A stretch of 64,000 nucleotides of DNA from Bryum argenteum. Lineage: Eukaryota; Streptophyta; Bryopsida; Bryales; Bryaceae. The notes beneath the pieces were generated by a model. It worked only from the letters and a program-made list of their open reading frames with translations, made no database searches and had not been told where the DNA came from. The stretch spans positions 620,001 to 684,000 of the forward strand of contig CM073331.1 in assembly GCA_037043015.1 (NCBI GenBank), read 5' to 3'. This document shows positions 1 through 11,466 of the stretch, piece by piece; position 1 is the stretch's first letter, and every line of letters starts with the position of its first letter. The translations under genes and the position numbers were made by a program.

Positions 1-337
1 GAGATTCACAGGGGTGATATGCGAGGTCAAAAATGCGAAAGGAAAATTTTACATGACTCTTCCGCAAGACACGAAACTGCAGAAGGCTGCCATTCTTGTC
101 GATCTTTTCCAAATTAGGATTGATTCGGATGTAGATGTAAAGAATCTCAACCTCAAGACTGTTGTAGAGTCCTTGGGGAGCTCCCTAACCATTGACAAGA
201 CTTTTTATCAAGAAACCCTCCAGGGTATCCCACTCGAGTCTTTGACGAAGGAAGAGCTGTGGGTGAAGGCCCAAGAGGTTTACGATCTGCTCGTGAAGAA
301 GGTGCATTTATTTTCTGAAGTCGAGTTTCGGTTCTAG
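1..337 (+). CDS. 3' end of an unidentified protein-coding gene (partial, enters from the left)
   Basis: The reading frame is open from the first base of the window to a TAG at 335-337, giving about 111 residues. The stretch CACAG at 7-11 could be a splice acceptor, so this may be only the last exon. The peptide is mixed alpha/beta in character, with segments such as GKFYMTLPQDTKLQKAAILV and EELWVKAQEVYDLLVKK, and has no motif I recognise. There is no ATG in frame near the beginning, so the true start lies outside the window. The coding call rests on codon texture and length only. It could also be a fragment of a longer gene of unknown family. Confidence 0.4.
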   Translation, partial: RFTGVICEVKNAKGKFYMTLPQDTKLQKAAILVDLFQIRIDSDVDVKNLNLKTVVESLGSSLTIDKTFYQETLQGIPLESLTKEELWVKAQEVYDLLVKKVHLFSEVEFRF

Positions 338-487
338 ATATTTATGGGTTCCATATGTTCCTCATTTTTAGATATCCAAAAATACTGCTGCGCCTCGGTT
401 GTTAGGGTTTCGTGCCCCTCGTTTGTTAGGGTTTTGCGGGTGTGAGATTTGAGAGAATTGCAAGGTTTCAGTTGTCGGAAAGGGTCG

Positions 488-1394
488 ATGGTAAAGCCGG
501 AGTAGGATATCTGAGCAGAGCAGCTGTTTGGTTCTCCAATTTTGATCTGATCGTGGCAACTTTGCATCTGTGCCATTCTTGTTTGCCGCAAGCGTGGATT
601 TGACAGTGTTCGATTGTTGCAGATCGTGGGGGTTGAGGGAAGGAGAAAAGAGGATGAAGCTGAGATATATCCCGCATTCGAGGAGGGCGTCATTCACCAA
701 GAAAACATTACAGTAAGTAAACCCTTGTCATGCTTGAATCGAAATGAATAATCTTTCGCTGCTCTTACTTTTTTATTACTCAATTTCCTTACGTGCTATG
801 GAGTTGGTAGTAGACTGCAATTCTCGTTACGGAAATTTTTGCATAGCTTAGACCCTCAATTAAGAGTAGGGATAAGCTCACATGAATGTGGGTGTTTCAG
901 AACGAGGGTTTGCAGAAAGTGATTACTTCCTTGAAGGAAAAAATCAAGATGAAGGATGCTGAATATAAGGAGAAGGATGCCGAATGTAAGGAGAAGGATG
1001 CTGAAATAGTATGTCTGAAGAAAGAATTGTATGCAGGTTAGTGTGCTGCAATAATTTCAATCTCAAGATTCTGGTTGCATCTGAATCCCTGTGCGTTGTG
1101 AAACCTCTTGCTTCTTTATCGACTTATGTTCCGCTTTTTGCAGCAAATGCGAAGGTCGATGGCCAGCCCTTGAAACGTCAGGCACCCTCTATCACAGCAA
1201 CGGGAGAACTTCCACGAGGCGATGCTAGTACGCCCAAGGTTGGTGAAGTCGAGAATGCAATTCAAGCGGCAGGGGATGACTTCGGATTACAAACTCCAGG
1301 GGATGACATAGGGACCTTAGATCTTTTCAACTGTGATATGTCCTTCTTAGATGAAGTGGACACGAACTTGGATAAGTGTTTCCGAGTGCTTTAG
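488..1394 (+). CDS. Small coiled-coil protein, four inferred exons (hypothetical)
   Basis: I infer exons 488-490 (start codon only), 623-712, 901-1036 and 1144-1394, each flanked by GT and AG (introns start GTAAAG, GTAAGT, GTTAGT; acceptors TTGCAG, TTTCAG, TTGCAG). The phases join into one frame of about 159 residues ending in TAG. Exon 3 encodes near-perfect heptads, KEKDAEY / KEKDAEC / KEKDAEI, which predict a short highly charged coiled coil around residues 45-75. The 21-bp unit is also repeated in the DNA. The acidic C-terminal half (TPGDDIGTLDLFNCDMSFLDE) has no recognised domain. The one-codon first exon is the weakest part; an alternative start at the ATG at 653 would leave the coiled-coil frame. 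Family unknown. Confidence 0.4.
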
Positions 1395-2149
1395 CTACGT
1401 AGAAGGAGGTACTTTGTTCAAGGAGAATGGTGAAGTGATTAGTCTGAAACTAAGTGTGAGGAGTATTCCAGAACAATAGAATCTCAAATCTTTGAAGGAC
1501 GCAAAACTGTAGAATCAAGTGTATAAACTTGCTGTGATGTAGACTATGTAAGATATCTGTGAAATTGAGTGTTTCTCAATTGAGAAACAATGATAGTAGT
1601 GCCATATTTTTGTAATCTACTTTATTCAAGCTGTGAGAATGATCACGAAAGGTCGAAACTTTGATCAAATTAGGAATCTTATCTTTCCAAAATTTAAGAA
1701 TAGTTATCGTTGTACAGATGAACTGTAGGAACTGAGTTTCTTAGTTTCTTGTTGTCAGAATCTCTTTGTAACTAATCATGGTTTACAAATGTGGTTTACA
1801 ATCACCTGAACTCTGACCTTCAGTTCTGCTTTCATGAGTGTAATGGCCTCCAGCCTAGGAGTGTAATGTCCGTACTATTTGTATCTGTAACTTGAAATGC
1901 ACAATTAACATTCATGTGGGAAGTTTTTGATAATATTTCAAGCCTTACTGATGCATCCGATCTAATTCTGCTACTTGTGAATTTTGTTTGTCTTAAATCA
2001 TTATGATATTTTATAAACTCGATGCTTTGATGCTTTGTTCAGGTTTTTCATCTCAAACTATGCGATTGTGCACTAATGTGTTGTATATATGTGTGTTGAA
2101 TTTGAATATATATCTTAAATCAAAATGGGACATTTTGAGTGAAAGCCAA
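1395..2149. other. Intergenic, downstream of the coiled-coil gene
   Basis: No open frame or RNA gene seen. The first few hundred bases are probably 3' UTR of the preceding gene. Base composition turns AT-rich towards the dispersed repeat that follows. Confidence 0.4.
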
Positions 2150-2520
2150 AATGGGACATTTTGACTTTGGTCAGCCTTTCAGTTACTAAATATAGATACT
2201 ATGAAGTTGAACTTTGTGAGGCTTGTAGAGTTTTTCCATACCTTTCTGATAAGTTTATTCGTGCTTCAAAATTCCTCATACTTTAAGGAAATATTCAGAG
2301 TCAGAGTCCCAAAACACCATTTAAAATTTGCCCAAAATGCGGTAAACACTTGTTCATTCTCAAAATCTGCCCATAATCAATCAAAACTCATAAACTTTGA
2401 GGATTCACCAAAATTTAAGTTTTTGTACATGTAGATAACGTTTTAAGGCAATATCTCACCGTTTGGATCCCAATCCAATAAGTTTCCACATGCCTTTGCT
2501 GATGTCAAAGACAAGCCATT
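2150..2520 (+). repeat. Dispersed repeat, copy 1 (second copy near 48150-48515)
   Basis: The segment shares blocks in the same order with 48150-48515: GGTCAGCCT, then ATGAAGTTG, then GCTTCAAAATTCCTC, then TTCTCAAAATCTGCCCA, then AAAATTCACC-like, then ACCGTT and GTCAAAGAC. Identity looks roughly 60-70 percent with indels, so the copies are old. I see no clear terminal repeats or target duplication, and the family is not identified. An apparent 77-residue ORF inside it is probably meaningless because the other copy does not keep the frame. Confidence 0.6.
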
Positions 2521-3027
2521 GTATTTTAATTTCAACAAAGGCTGAGGGTGTTGAGAGCTAAAATTGTTACGTAAAAATCATGGCAAACCCATTACAAATA
2601 CAAACCATAAAAAATAACCCAACTCTTACCCCTACATTGATGAAATCATTCTCTACAATCAAGAAAATCTATACAAAGTTATACCACTCCTTAGTAACTA
2701 CACCTTTATAGCAATTCAAGAGATTATACTCAAACCAAAAAAATTGAACAAAGTTAATCACTTATATGAGGACAAAAGGGAGTAAATAGTTTAGAATGAT
2801 GGGAGCCTTTGAGGCATAGCCGCCCGCTCATTGCATCGACGGCGCGGGTTCTCGCTGCCTCCACCACAGAATGCCGATCAGGAAAAGCGACCCACCGAAA
2901 GAACGAGCGAGAGCAGATTTGCATTCTCAAGCAGATTCCTGTTGTTAATTTTGCCGCTTGAACAATCGGTTGAAAGCTTTCCTGCCTCATGTGTGCGGTT
3001 TCATTGTTTTCATAGCCAAAGCCGAAA
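2521..3027. other. Upstream region of ndhM
   Basis: AT-rich up to about 2780 and then GC-richer, as expected for a promoter and 5' leader. No convincing TATA element is seen at a fixed distance. Antisense and shifted ORFs here are shadows. Confidence 0.4.
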
Positions 3028-4312
3028 ATGGCGTCCACTTCCATGTCGCTCCCGCGCGCTTGCAAGGTTCACGCATTTGCGAGCCGCTCTACTTCGTCTT
3101 CATCCAGTTTTTGCAGGCCTAGTGTTGCGTTTTTCGGACAAGCATTTAAATTGCGCTCCTCTCAGCGAGTGCGGTGTGACCGGCCTGCTGGTTTCGTCTT
3201 AGTGCGGGCGGAGGAGATGAAGGAGGTGAAGGAGGTGAAGGAGGTGAGGAAGGAGAAAACTCAGGCCATAGGACTATCTACGGAGACGGGAGGTCAATGG
3301 TTGAGTTGTACGACTCGTCATATTCGAATTTATGCAGGATATGTTGATCCTGAGACGTCGATTATGGACCAATCGCAGTTGGATAAGCTTACTCTCATGC
3401 TTGATCCCGACAATGAGTTCGAGTGGCCTGAGGAAATGGTGGAGAAAGTTTATGATCAATTTAGGGAGCTTGTTGACATCTACGAAGTAAGTGTTTCAAT
3501 CTCTTGTAAAGTGAACGTTGATTATTTCCGCATACGTTACTTGAAGTCGGTTCGATTTGGCATAAAACGCACTGTAAGGCTGTGATGTCAGAGGCCTTTC
3601 TCAAATTGAATCTCTTGAAAGTGAACGTTGATTATTTCCGCATATATCACTTGAAGTCGGTTCGATTTGGATGCATTTGGCATGAAACGCACTGTAAGGC
3701 TGCGATGTCAGAGGTCTTTCTCAAATTCTTACAGGATGGATCATCCTACAGATAGTGACATGACGTATCCGCGTATTCTACCTCATTAAATTCAAGAATC
3801 AAAGCATCGCCGTTGTAGCTAGTCTGAGGCTCTTTACATACATCTGCGTCGTGTTTATGAATTCGTTTCTTGATATCCTTAACCTTCGACACGTATGTCT
3901 ATGGATATAGTGTAAGCAGTTAGTCACACAAGAGTCAAAATCATACCGGAGATTCTGTAGATAGAGGTACACCTTGAAATCTTAGTGCAGTGTATGAATT
4001 GCGCGGGAAAAAAAATCAGTTGAAATTTGAAAGGTGTGAATGTCGGAAATAGGAATCTGTGTGCTTGAAGTGTTTCGATATTAGAAATCGCGTAATATTA
4101 ATCAAAATTTGCATGAATTTTTGCAGGGCGCCGACTTGACGGAGTATACGCTGCGATTGATAGGTTCCGACTTAGAGCACTACATCCGCAAGCTGCTCCT
4201 AGCTGGAGAGCTGAAATACAACTTGGATTGTAGAGTATTAAACTTTAGTATGGGGAAACCTCGTGTTGAGCCATCGGAATTGGACGATGTGGAGGTTGAG
4301 GAATCTGAATAG
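3028..4312 (+). CDS. ndhM: NdhM, plastid NAD(P)H dehydrogenase-like complex subunit M (nuclear gene, two exons)
   Basis: Exon 1 is 3028-3486 and exon 2 4127-4312; the donor GTAAGT at 3487 and acceptor TTGCAG ending at 4126 join in phase 0 to give 214 residues. Residues 1 to about 65 are Ser/Arg/Ala-rich with few acidic residues, a plausible chloroplast transit peptide. From about residue 90 the protein matches the NdhM family: TRHIRIYAGYVD, LDPDNEFEWPEEMVEKVYD, GADLTEYTLRLIGSDLEHYI and NLDCRVLNFSMG, the last two being family hallmarks known from cyanobacteria and plants. NdhM sits in the stromal part of the photosynthetic NDH-1 complex that serves cyclic electron flow around photosystem I. 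An MKEVKEVKEVRKEK charged spacer lies between transit peptide and core. The intron contains a local tandem duplication. An AATAAA at 4404-4409 could be the polyadenylation signal. Confidence 0.93.
3498..3728 (+). repeat. Tandem duplication inside the ndhM intron
   Basis: Two adjacent copies, 3498-3608 and 3609-3728, start with AATCTCTTG and share GTGAACGTTGATTATTTCCG and CTTGAAGTCGGTTCGATTTG. They differ by a few substitutions and a 9-base insertion in copy 2. Both lie wholly in the intron, so the coding sequence is unaffected. Confidence 0.9.
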
Positions 4313-5675
4313 GTCGAAGCTGAATCTTGCCGACGGTGTATGTGTAACTACATCAAATACACAATGCAGTCATATTTGTACATTTTTTTTTCTTCACATG
4401 TTCAATAAATTTTCTTCCAGGCATCTACTGATTCCTCCATCAATCCGGTACGTTAGTCCGCCGTTTCAGTGCAGGGACATTCAGATGAAATAGTGAATCT
4501 GCATTACATCGATTTCTTTTCGTAGAAAACAGCTCAATTCATCTCTCTGACAGTAATGTTTAAAAGCTTCTTTCGAGGGTTTCATTATAAATCATCAAAC
4601 AAGTTCTCTAACTTTGCAATGGGGTCGTGAAATAGGTTGCTGGATTGCATTGCTGCTATGCCGAATATATGGGCAGAACGCCCTAAAGTAAGTACAGTTC
4701 CAGATTTCTGTTTCCAGAGGTACCTTATCTTGGAATTTTCATTGAGCCAGGCAAAGCTTTGAATAATATTATACTTTCCTCGTCCTATTGCTTCAAGGAT
4801 AATCGGATTCCAGATACGCAGCAACAACCGACAAGAATTATGTACAGTCATTCTGGGACCACCGGTGGATTTGAAATAAATAAGATGGCAATATGATGTG
4901 CATATCGATGGATTTGAATGTGAATATTCTTGTGTCATTCAGAGCAGATTTTGAAGGCCATTACGAATGTCATCACATCGAGGATATGAGAAGAAATAAA
5001 TGTAATAAAAAGAACACTTCACTGTCATCATGCTTCATTTTCATTGAAGTACGGAACTATTTCAGTTGCAAGAGTACTTTCATATCTTATCCTTTGTCCA
5101 CATCCCTAAATTTTGTAAGGGGCCTTTCTCATTCACAGGGGGCAAGAAACAAAAAGTGCCCACACTAAGTAGGCATGTTGCATTTCACTCTCTTTGTAGC
5201 CACTTATTTGTTCACAGACATGCTACTAATAATACAGCACGGCACTGGAACACTGACAACAAAGAAATAAAGTTTACTTCAGTACTTCAAAACTGTATAG
5301 AAATACGAAAACTTTCAATAAATTAACATTCAAGACTCAAAGAAGATTCTTCACACTTCAATTACAGTGACGAAACCAAGGACGAGACAACTCTTGAAGA
5401 TTTGAAAAATGGAGAAAGTCTATAGAATTTTCAAACAAGCGATCGAGAGAGATCGCATAAATCTGCACTGCGGTGACCAGACGCTCCTGAAGATGCACTC
5501 TAATCTCGATAGAGTCGGATGTAAATGGAGCTCCAGTCACTTGATCGAGCTCTTCCCTGACTTGCTGCTGCTGCTGCTGATCCAATAATTTCAGGTTCAA
5601 TCGTCGTGAATGGCGCTTGATCAGGCTTCAGCTATGCCGTGGGTGGAGTATGAATGCGGCAGGTTCGATGATGGA
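4313..5675. other. Intergenic between convergent ndhM and bHLH genes
   Basis: Probably the two 3' UTRs back to back. A short CAG/CTG run lies at about 5567-5581 in what should be the bHLH 3' UTR. A 117-codon minus frame at 4585-4938 has no recognisable similarity and is not called. Nothing else seen. Confidence 0.4.
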
Positions 5676-6800
5676 TCAACCAGCCGTGAGGATGCCATTT
5701 TTCAAGCGGACGATGGTTTCCGAGAGATCCTTGACTTGGAGCTGCAGATGCTTCACATACTCGACAGCTTCATCAAGCATATCTGCAGTGTTCGTTTGCT
5801 TGTCCATGTTCGGAACAAGATCCTGCAGTTTCTTCATCCGCTCGCTGATCCTGCTACGGCGATTGCGCTCCGCAATACTACGGGGATGCGTAGCATACCC
5901 ACGGCGAGCTCGCGTTTTGCACGGCGCGTACAAGTCAAGGAGATCGTCGTACCCCATTTCGTGCATGGACCCGTCCGTCGGGAGGCTCTGGTGCCGCATC
6001 AAGGACGCCGGCTCCGATAACCCAGTAGTGGTACTGTCCGAAATCTCCTCGGGAAAGCGCACTCGCTTCCCGCCCGCGGGGCTTGTCGGGAGCTTCCATG
6101 CGCCACCGCCGGCAGTCATGGCGTCGTTGAAGGCGAACTTCGGCTCCTCCGGGGTTGCGAGAAACTCAGCCGGGGAGCTACTTTGCCGCAGCAAATTGTT
6201 GCGGGCGCGAAAGCCTGGTTGTCGAGCTTTCTCCGCTTGGATTGCGAGATACTGCTCCGTGCTCGTGAGCTGCGATTGCTTGTTGTTCACGAACCTTGTC
6301 AGAGGCGCCGACTCCATGATCGGCGCCAAATTGTTACTGTCGTTGAAGAATTGGTCGTCGTTCCCCGTTATGTGAGCGAAATCTTCCTCCCCAAAATCGG
6401 CTAAGCATTGCAGGAACGTGCTCGGTGCCGAATGGTACCGTTGCAAGCCTTGCGTGCGCGAGAGCGAGGGTTGTTGCAGAGGCTGGCCAAAGCTCGAATT
6501 CCCACCGTTTACCTCGTTCTTAGTATCAAGCTCCCACTCGGCCGACGGCCATTGCGACAGGCTTGATACGGAGCTTCCGGATCCCATCGATGATAACCCC
6601 CCGCTCGACAAATTCATGTTGTTTCCCCCCATGGAATGCGCCCTCTGCAACGGCGAGTACGGCAATTGAGCTGCGAATAACTCCCGTTCTGAGTAACCCC
6701 CGTTCATCGACATTAGACCTTCACTTGAATGGCTCGGGTGCATCATCGCGCTCAGGTCGTCTTCCGTTAGCGCCATCCCTTCCAAACCAAACAGACGCAT
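5676..6800 (-). CDS. bHLH transcription factor, FBH / AtbHLH122-130-like, uninterrupted frame
   Basis: One continuous frame of 374 residues from ATG (6800) to TGA (5676). The basic helix-loop-helix domain lies near the C terminus, about residues 303-352: [20 protein letters not shown] is followed by LQDLVPN, a short loop and [19 protein letters not shown]. His, Glu and Arg at the H-x3-E-x3-R positions of the basic region predict G/E-box binding. Upstream are two Ser-rich motifs typical of this plant subgroup, [10 protein letters not shown] (121-130) and [11 protein letters not shown] (203-213). Arabidopsis members (FBH1-4) activate CONSTANS and act in flowering and guard cells; in a non-flowering plant the role must differ. 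Plant relatives usually have several introns in the C-terminal half, so an intron-free frame is unusual. The chosen ATG begins the conserved-looking acidic N terminus. Confidence 0.9.
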   Translation of the reverse strand: MRLFGLEGMALTEDDLSAMMHPSHSSEGLMSMNGGYSERELFAAQLPYSPLQRAHSMGGNNMNLSSGGLSSMGSGSSVSSLSQWPSAEWELDTKNEVNGGNSSFGQPLQQPSLSRTQGLQRYHSAPSTFLQCLADFGEEDFAHITGNDDQFFNDSNNLAPIMESAPLTRFVNNKQSQLTSTEQYLAIQAEKARQPGFRARNNLLRQSSSPAEFLATPEEPKFAFNDAMTAGGGAWKLPTSPAGGKRVRFPEEISDSTTTGLSEPASLMRHQSLPTDGSMHEMGYDDLLDLYAPCKTRARRGYATHPRSIAERNRRSRISERMKKLQDLVPNMDKQTNTADMLDEAVEYVKHLQLQVKDLSETIVRLKNGILTAG

Positions 6801-8458
6801 AGCTCAGTAACCATCGCCAAATTTCACCCAAATCAGCCTTTCATCAATCTCTCCTCATCTTCCAGAATTCCATCACCGATTAGACCGGCAGCAACCAAAT
6901 TTGGAACGATGCCATGACCTCGCTCACCTCGTTTGAATACCCTCATTCACCATTAAAATCCTTCATCGTACTACGAGAACCAAGACTAGTGACCGCTCTC
7001 ACGGTGGCTTCGAACCTCTCAACCGTATAATCCTCTCAACATTCACAGCTTCATGAGCAACATTTTGGGAAATCTCAAATAAAACCGTCACCGGTCAACA
7101 AGAATAGTGATTAAAACTGGCAGCAACCAATTACCTCGCTCAGCATTTACAAGTACCCCCATTCACTACCCGGAGAAGTGAAGCAAGAGTAAGTGCCGAG
7201 ACTGCTTACCGACGCTCGTCACGGAGGCTTAAAATCTGGACGTCGCTCTCTCAATGGTGCGAAGCTCCACTCAACTCCATCGCCGCTTAGGGTTCAAAAC
7301 CTCACCCGCTCGTCAGCTCGCAAACCTGAAAGGCAAAATTCCCAAAATCAATGCAAAGCTCTGAAGTGGAACCCAAAAAATAAGAGGATAGCTAGTACAA
7401 TATCTCACGACAACAAACCTTGCCTCGCTAGAATGCAAGATCCGTCATGACATTCGGACACAGAAAACGCCGAACCACTGCAAATGAAGATTCTATTCCA
7501 AAGATCTAAGGAGAAAAGAAAGCTAGGGTGGGTGGCGTACCCCATCGTCACCACGCAAACCTAGCGCACCGGTTTCAAACGGAGGAACCATTGGGGATAA
7601 AAAAAATTGGGTGCACACAAGGTTTGGCAGGGATTGCGGGAATCCCAAACCCTGGCAGCAATGAGCACGGGAGTCAGGAAGTGGTTGCAATCAATCAGTG
7701 CAGTAACGGAGGGAGAGAGAGAGTTGGGACGTTTTGTTTGTAGTGGTGGTGTACAAGCAAATCTAAGCTACTGGGGTGGTGAAAAAGAGGATATGAGCAT
7801 CTGAATGGATCTCACGCATCGAACGGGCTGGCGGGCTGGCTGGCTCACGAGCGAGGGAGCGAGCAAGCTTGGATACTCTTGAGCCCGCGGGCACGTGAAG
7901 CTCGCGACGAGTCTTCGGCATCTCCCTCTCGTTTGCTTCATCCAAATCCACATTCGAAGATTTGGGGAGGCGAATCTAGGAACGATGTAGATGTGCGCGT
8001 CTCCCGAGAATCGTATCTACCCACCCGAGTACGGCACTTTACTTTTTAGGAAACTAAAGTACGGCTCACTTTATCTTCTCGTTTTTTCCTTTGGTGGGAT
8101 GATATGGGAAAACTTTCGTGTTGGTTCAATACATAAATAATTTGACATGTCAAAGAAGTCAAAAGAGGAACTCGAAATAAATTTTAAAGTTGGCATGAAA
8201 CTTGAAAGTGCTCATAGGCAATAAATATGTAGAGTCTTATGCAATATATCGGAAAAAAAGTTGAATTTTTATATATATCTTCAGTTTTTGGTTCGAGTAA
8301 AGTGAATTGGAGAGGTTTCTATAGAACTACTCTTGTTCAAATTGTTCTCTGATGTCACTATTGCATATGTGGTCTAAGTAGAGGGAACAAGTAAACCTGG
8401 AGTGGTCTAAAGCTTGGGTCTTTTAGGCCATTTCGGGTCTACTCAAACCTTACATGCA
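6801..8458. other. 5' flank of the bHLH gene
   Basis: The first kilobase upstream of the minus-strand gene is GC-moderate and may contain 5' UTR; I found no splice pair I would defend. The ORFs at 7193-7804 are short and lack similarity. Beyond about 8040 the sequence becomes AT-rich and starts the transposon-filled zone. Confidence 0.35.
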
Positions 8459-8782
8459 CTACACAAGAGTTGTTAATTAGTGTTACGAATGTTAATTGCA
8501 AACGGTTACACTAAATGTCATACATCACTATTGTGTTCACAACACTAATTGTTCAGACCATAACACTAAATGTGAGAGCATGCACACTTTATTATCTTGC
8601 AAGTGAAATAACTTCTTGGAAGTGATGCAATTGGTGGCTTGAGAAAAAGACAAGAGGCATTGATTGCAATGGCGGCCTAGTGTGAACACCAATCTCAAGA
8701 GAGTTGAGAAATAGTGTTATTAACCGGGAGTTCACCTACTACAGTAATATTCACGTTACACTAATTAACAACTCTTGTATAG
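8459..8782. mobile_element. MITE with about 30-bp terminal inverted repeats
   Basis: The left end CTACACAAGAGTTGTTAATT is mirrored at the right end by AATTAACAACTCTTGTATAG, with one mismatch in these 20 bases, and the inverted match continues through TAGTGT. Length 324 bp, no coding capacity. Inside, the motif AACACTAA(A/T)TG and its reverse recur several times. Four bases further left the sequence reads CACTACACAAG, which recalls CACTA-superfamily ends, but the right side does not keep this and I could not define a target duplication. Confidence 0.75.
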
Positions 8783-9750
8783 ACAATGAGTGTACTCCAC
8801 GATAAATGAATATTTTTGAACCCTTTTATTCAATACTATAGACATTATTAAATGAACATGAAAGCACATTTCTTCATCTTTCTTAAGGTTGTTGAGTTAT
8901 TGGCGATACAATGGGAGGACTGAAGCTAATACTACTATCAAAAATAGTTCCCTAAAGAAGGAAAGGCATTTTTGTACTCAAACTTTGAAATGCATTCAAG
9001 AACAGTGACTTCTCTTTAGATGGTGTTAAATGATACACCTTCAAAGTTTCTTCAATGATATCCCATGAGCAAACAATTCCAAGTGACTTGTGTAGGTTAT
9101 GAGCATTTTTACTCGTATTTATAAATTAATCTTCTACTTCCTCCCTTCCATCGGAATCTACTCGTTTCCTATACTCAGACCACATATAGTGTTACAAAGG
9201 TCACCGAATGACCCATTAGGATAGCTACGCAATCCCTTGTTGGACCAAAGAGGCTCAGACAACAACATGAAGTGTTTCGACAAACTTTTCACGCAAATCA
9301 GAATATTTTAGTAACACATAGGAAGTACAATTTTCAAAAAGATTGAACACTTATCTAGGATAGGGGAAGTGTTTACTTGAGATGAGTATTTATACCATAA
9401 ATTGATACTTTAGTTGCAAATTCTTCACAAACCTTAAGTGTAGAAAAGGAGGATCCAACACCCAAAACAACTGAAGAAAGGATTTGGAGATTGATCCAAG
9501 TAAATGAAATGGCTTTCAACTTTACACTGTAAAACTCAGGAAGTAAAAAAAAGGAATTTCAAAACTCATTAAAAAATTATAAGGCACATTTAAATACAAG
9601 GCTGACACATCCACCTATCAAAATGAATGCAAGTATTTATATCATATCGAGAATAAGATCTCCAGGGTGTTTCTCAGGAGCAAATAATATGATATCCTCT
9701 TATAAATGTTTTTGGTATTCTTCACCATCATGTATGGATAAGGTACATGA
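8783..9750. other. AT-rich intergenic sequence
   Basis: No gene, repeat pair or structured element recognised by eye in this stretch. Confidence 0.35.
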
Positions 9751-9754
9751 CTTA

Positions 9755-10011
9755 AACCCCAATTCCGTTAAAATGGCATTATTCCGGTAAAATGGCACAC
9801 CTCAACTTTCTGAACTGTAGCTCAAAAACCATGTGATATAACAGAATTTTAAGGTGATATTAGGGAAAATGAGTGACAAAGTATGTAAAGAAGTGATATT
9901 ACAAAAAAAGTTGTGATATTACAGAATGTACCATTTTATATGAGCACAAATGCAAAATCTAGTGTGACAAAATGGCACATGGCATAGTGCCATTTTAACA
10001 GAATTGGGGTT
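9755..10011. mobile_element. MITE with long TIRs and 4-bp CTTA target duplication
   Basis: Ends are AACCCCAATTCCGTTAAAAT (left, 9755) and ATTTTAACAGAATTGGGGTT (right, to 10011): inverted repeats of at least 24 bp with a single mismatch (C/T). CTTA occurs immediately outside on both sides (9751-9754 and 10012-10015) as a likely target-site duplication. The element is 257 bp, AT-rich and non-coding. Superfamily not assigned. Confidence 0.8.
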
Positions 10012-10015
10012 CTTA

Positions 10016-10369
10016 GGGCCGGTTTACACTACGGTGGAGAAGGCCACTACGGTTGAGAAGGCCAAGAGTGGGTCAAGAGTGCTTGGCTAAGACATGGGTA
10101 TATGAGAGAAATGGTGAATGTGTCGAAGAAGAATAAAAGGTAATATGATTCATTTTTTGGGTGGTCTTGAGTGATTGTAATCTAAACATGCAAAGGAGAA
10201 GTTAAGCGGAGAAGTCCACCGGAGAAGCCGATTCACAAGTTTACCATATGGTGAGGATAATCCATGATAAAAAAATTAAAAAAACCATATCTTCTTACAT
10301 GGACTCTGTATCAAAATATTTCAACACAAAATGTGTACAAAGAAATCAAAATGTATAGGTATGTATGTA
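10016..10369. other. Intergenic; short segment also seen inverted at about 12860-12890
   Basis: The sequence GGTTTAC...CTACGGTGGAGAAG at about 10023-10045 reappears in inverse orientation just right of the inverted element ending at 12855. Otherwise nothing recognised. Confidence 0.4.
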
Positions 10370-10645
10370 TTAACATTCTTTAAACACCAATAATAGTATT
10401 TATCCAATATTTTATTTTATTTGAGAAGGAGTTCTGTAGAGGCAATATTTTTTCTCTTGAGGCAGGACAAGAGATTGGACATGCGGAGAACTACGTATCC
10501 AAAAAGTGTTGCCATACATGATGCCATGTCATTTTGTCATCCATGAATGAAGTTCACCACTAGTGAGTTTTTCACCCAGTCTAAATACTCACCGATCAAG
10601 AGTTGCACTTTGAGCCAATCACAATCAGTATATCCCTTTATTTCA
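10370..10645 (+). repeat. Direct repeat, copy 1 (copy 2 at 11905-12187)
   Basis: Shares TTGAGAAGGAGTTCT, GATGCCATGTCA, TTTGTCATCCATGAAT and CAAGAGTTGCAC with 11905-12187 in the same order, ending in TTTCATTACTA just before a TIR element. About 80 percent identity by eye. Confidence 0.75.
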
Positions 10646-10648
10646 TTA

Positions 10649-11454
10649 CTAAACTAAAAATTATAATTAGTGTTGACAACACTGAATACAAACTACTACA
10701 CTAATTGTCAACAAGGGTAAAAACATGACAACTCTAAATGCCAACTGCAATACTAATTTTGATTTATAGTAAACTATCTATGATGAAATATTAAGAAAAC
10801 TGACATTTAGTCTTAGATTCTATTATCATATACATCGAAATTGTGGGGAAATTTCAAAGGGAATAGAATTGTGTAAAAATTGTAAGAGGTTGAAGGTCAT
10901 CAGGAAATGACATAAGCTGGAACGCGACGGTGGGTAATTCTAGCGTTTCCAATTCTCTGTGAATTCATGTCAACTGTCTAAATACATGTGCAGCAACTTT
11001 GACTCTATGTGGCAATTTCAGCTTGTAACTCTAATTAACAAATCCATGTCTAATTCTCTGCGACACATCAATTTCAAATCCTCTACAACACATCGACTTC
11101 TAACCTTCTACAATGATTTCAATTGTGATGCAACCACGTGGTCCTAGCCGAAAGAATCAAGTGGTTATAGTTAATTAACCTTACATTCCAGTTCTCTTGA
11201 ACATATTTAGACCACAAAGGCTTGCTTGGCTCATGTAAAGATACGCTACAACTATTAGGGTTACAGACAATTCAGACATGCGAATTTTATATATGAAGCT
11301 TGGCAAAAGAAGTCGGTAGGTGGAAGAGAGGTTACCTTAATAAAGTGGCTGCTTCAAACACTAATTGTTCATTATATGACTATCATTGTTGTGTACATGA
11401 TGGAGGTCATACACTATTTGCCATCCAACATTAAATATAAGTTTTTTAGTTTAG
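10649..11454 (+). mobile_element. Non-autonomous TIR element (CTACACTAAAAA family), copy A
   Basis: Left end CTAAACTAAAAATTATAATT is mirrored by TTTTTTAGTTTAG at the right end, the inverted match extending to TTAGTGTTG on the left and CATCCAACATTAA on the right. Length 806 bp; no transposase. It contains an intact TTAATAAAGTG site (11337-11347) that in a relative at 21.4-23.8 kb is split by a 2.3-kb insertion. Superfamily not certain; the ACTA-rich ends are compatible with CACTA-type or another TIR class. Confidence 0.7.
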
Positions 11455-11466
11455 TGACTTATCTAT

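Noticed and set aside
2831-3202. 123-codon frame overlapping the start of ndhM
   Set aside because: Out of frame with the NdhM domain and starts at a non-ATG codon; a shadow of the transit-peptide region.
4585-4938. 117-codon minus frame between ndhM and the bHLH gene
   Set aside because: No recognisable family, overlaps the expected 3' UTRs, and no exon partner with proper splice sites was found.
5617-6375. 252-codon plus frame opposite the bHLH gene
   Set aside because: Antisense shadow of a GC-rich coding region; Arg/Ser-rich random-looking product.
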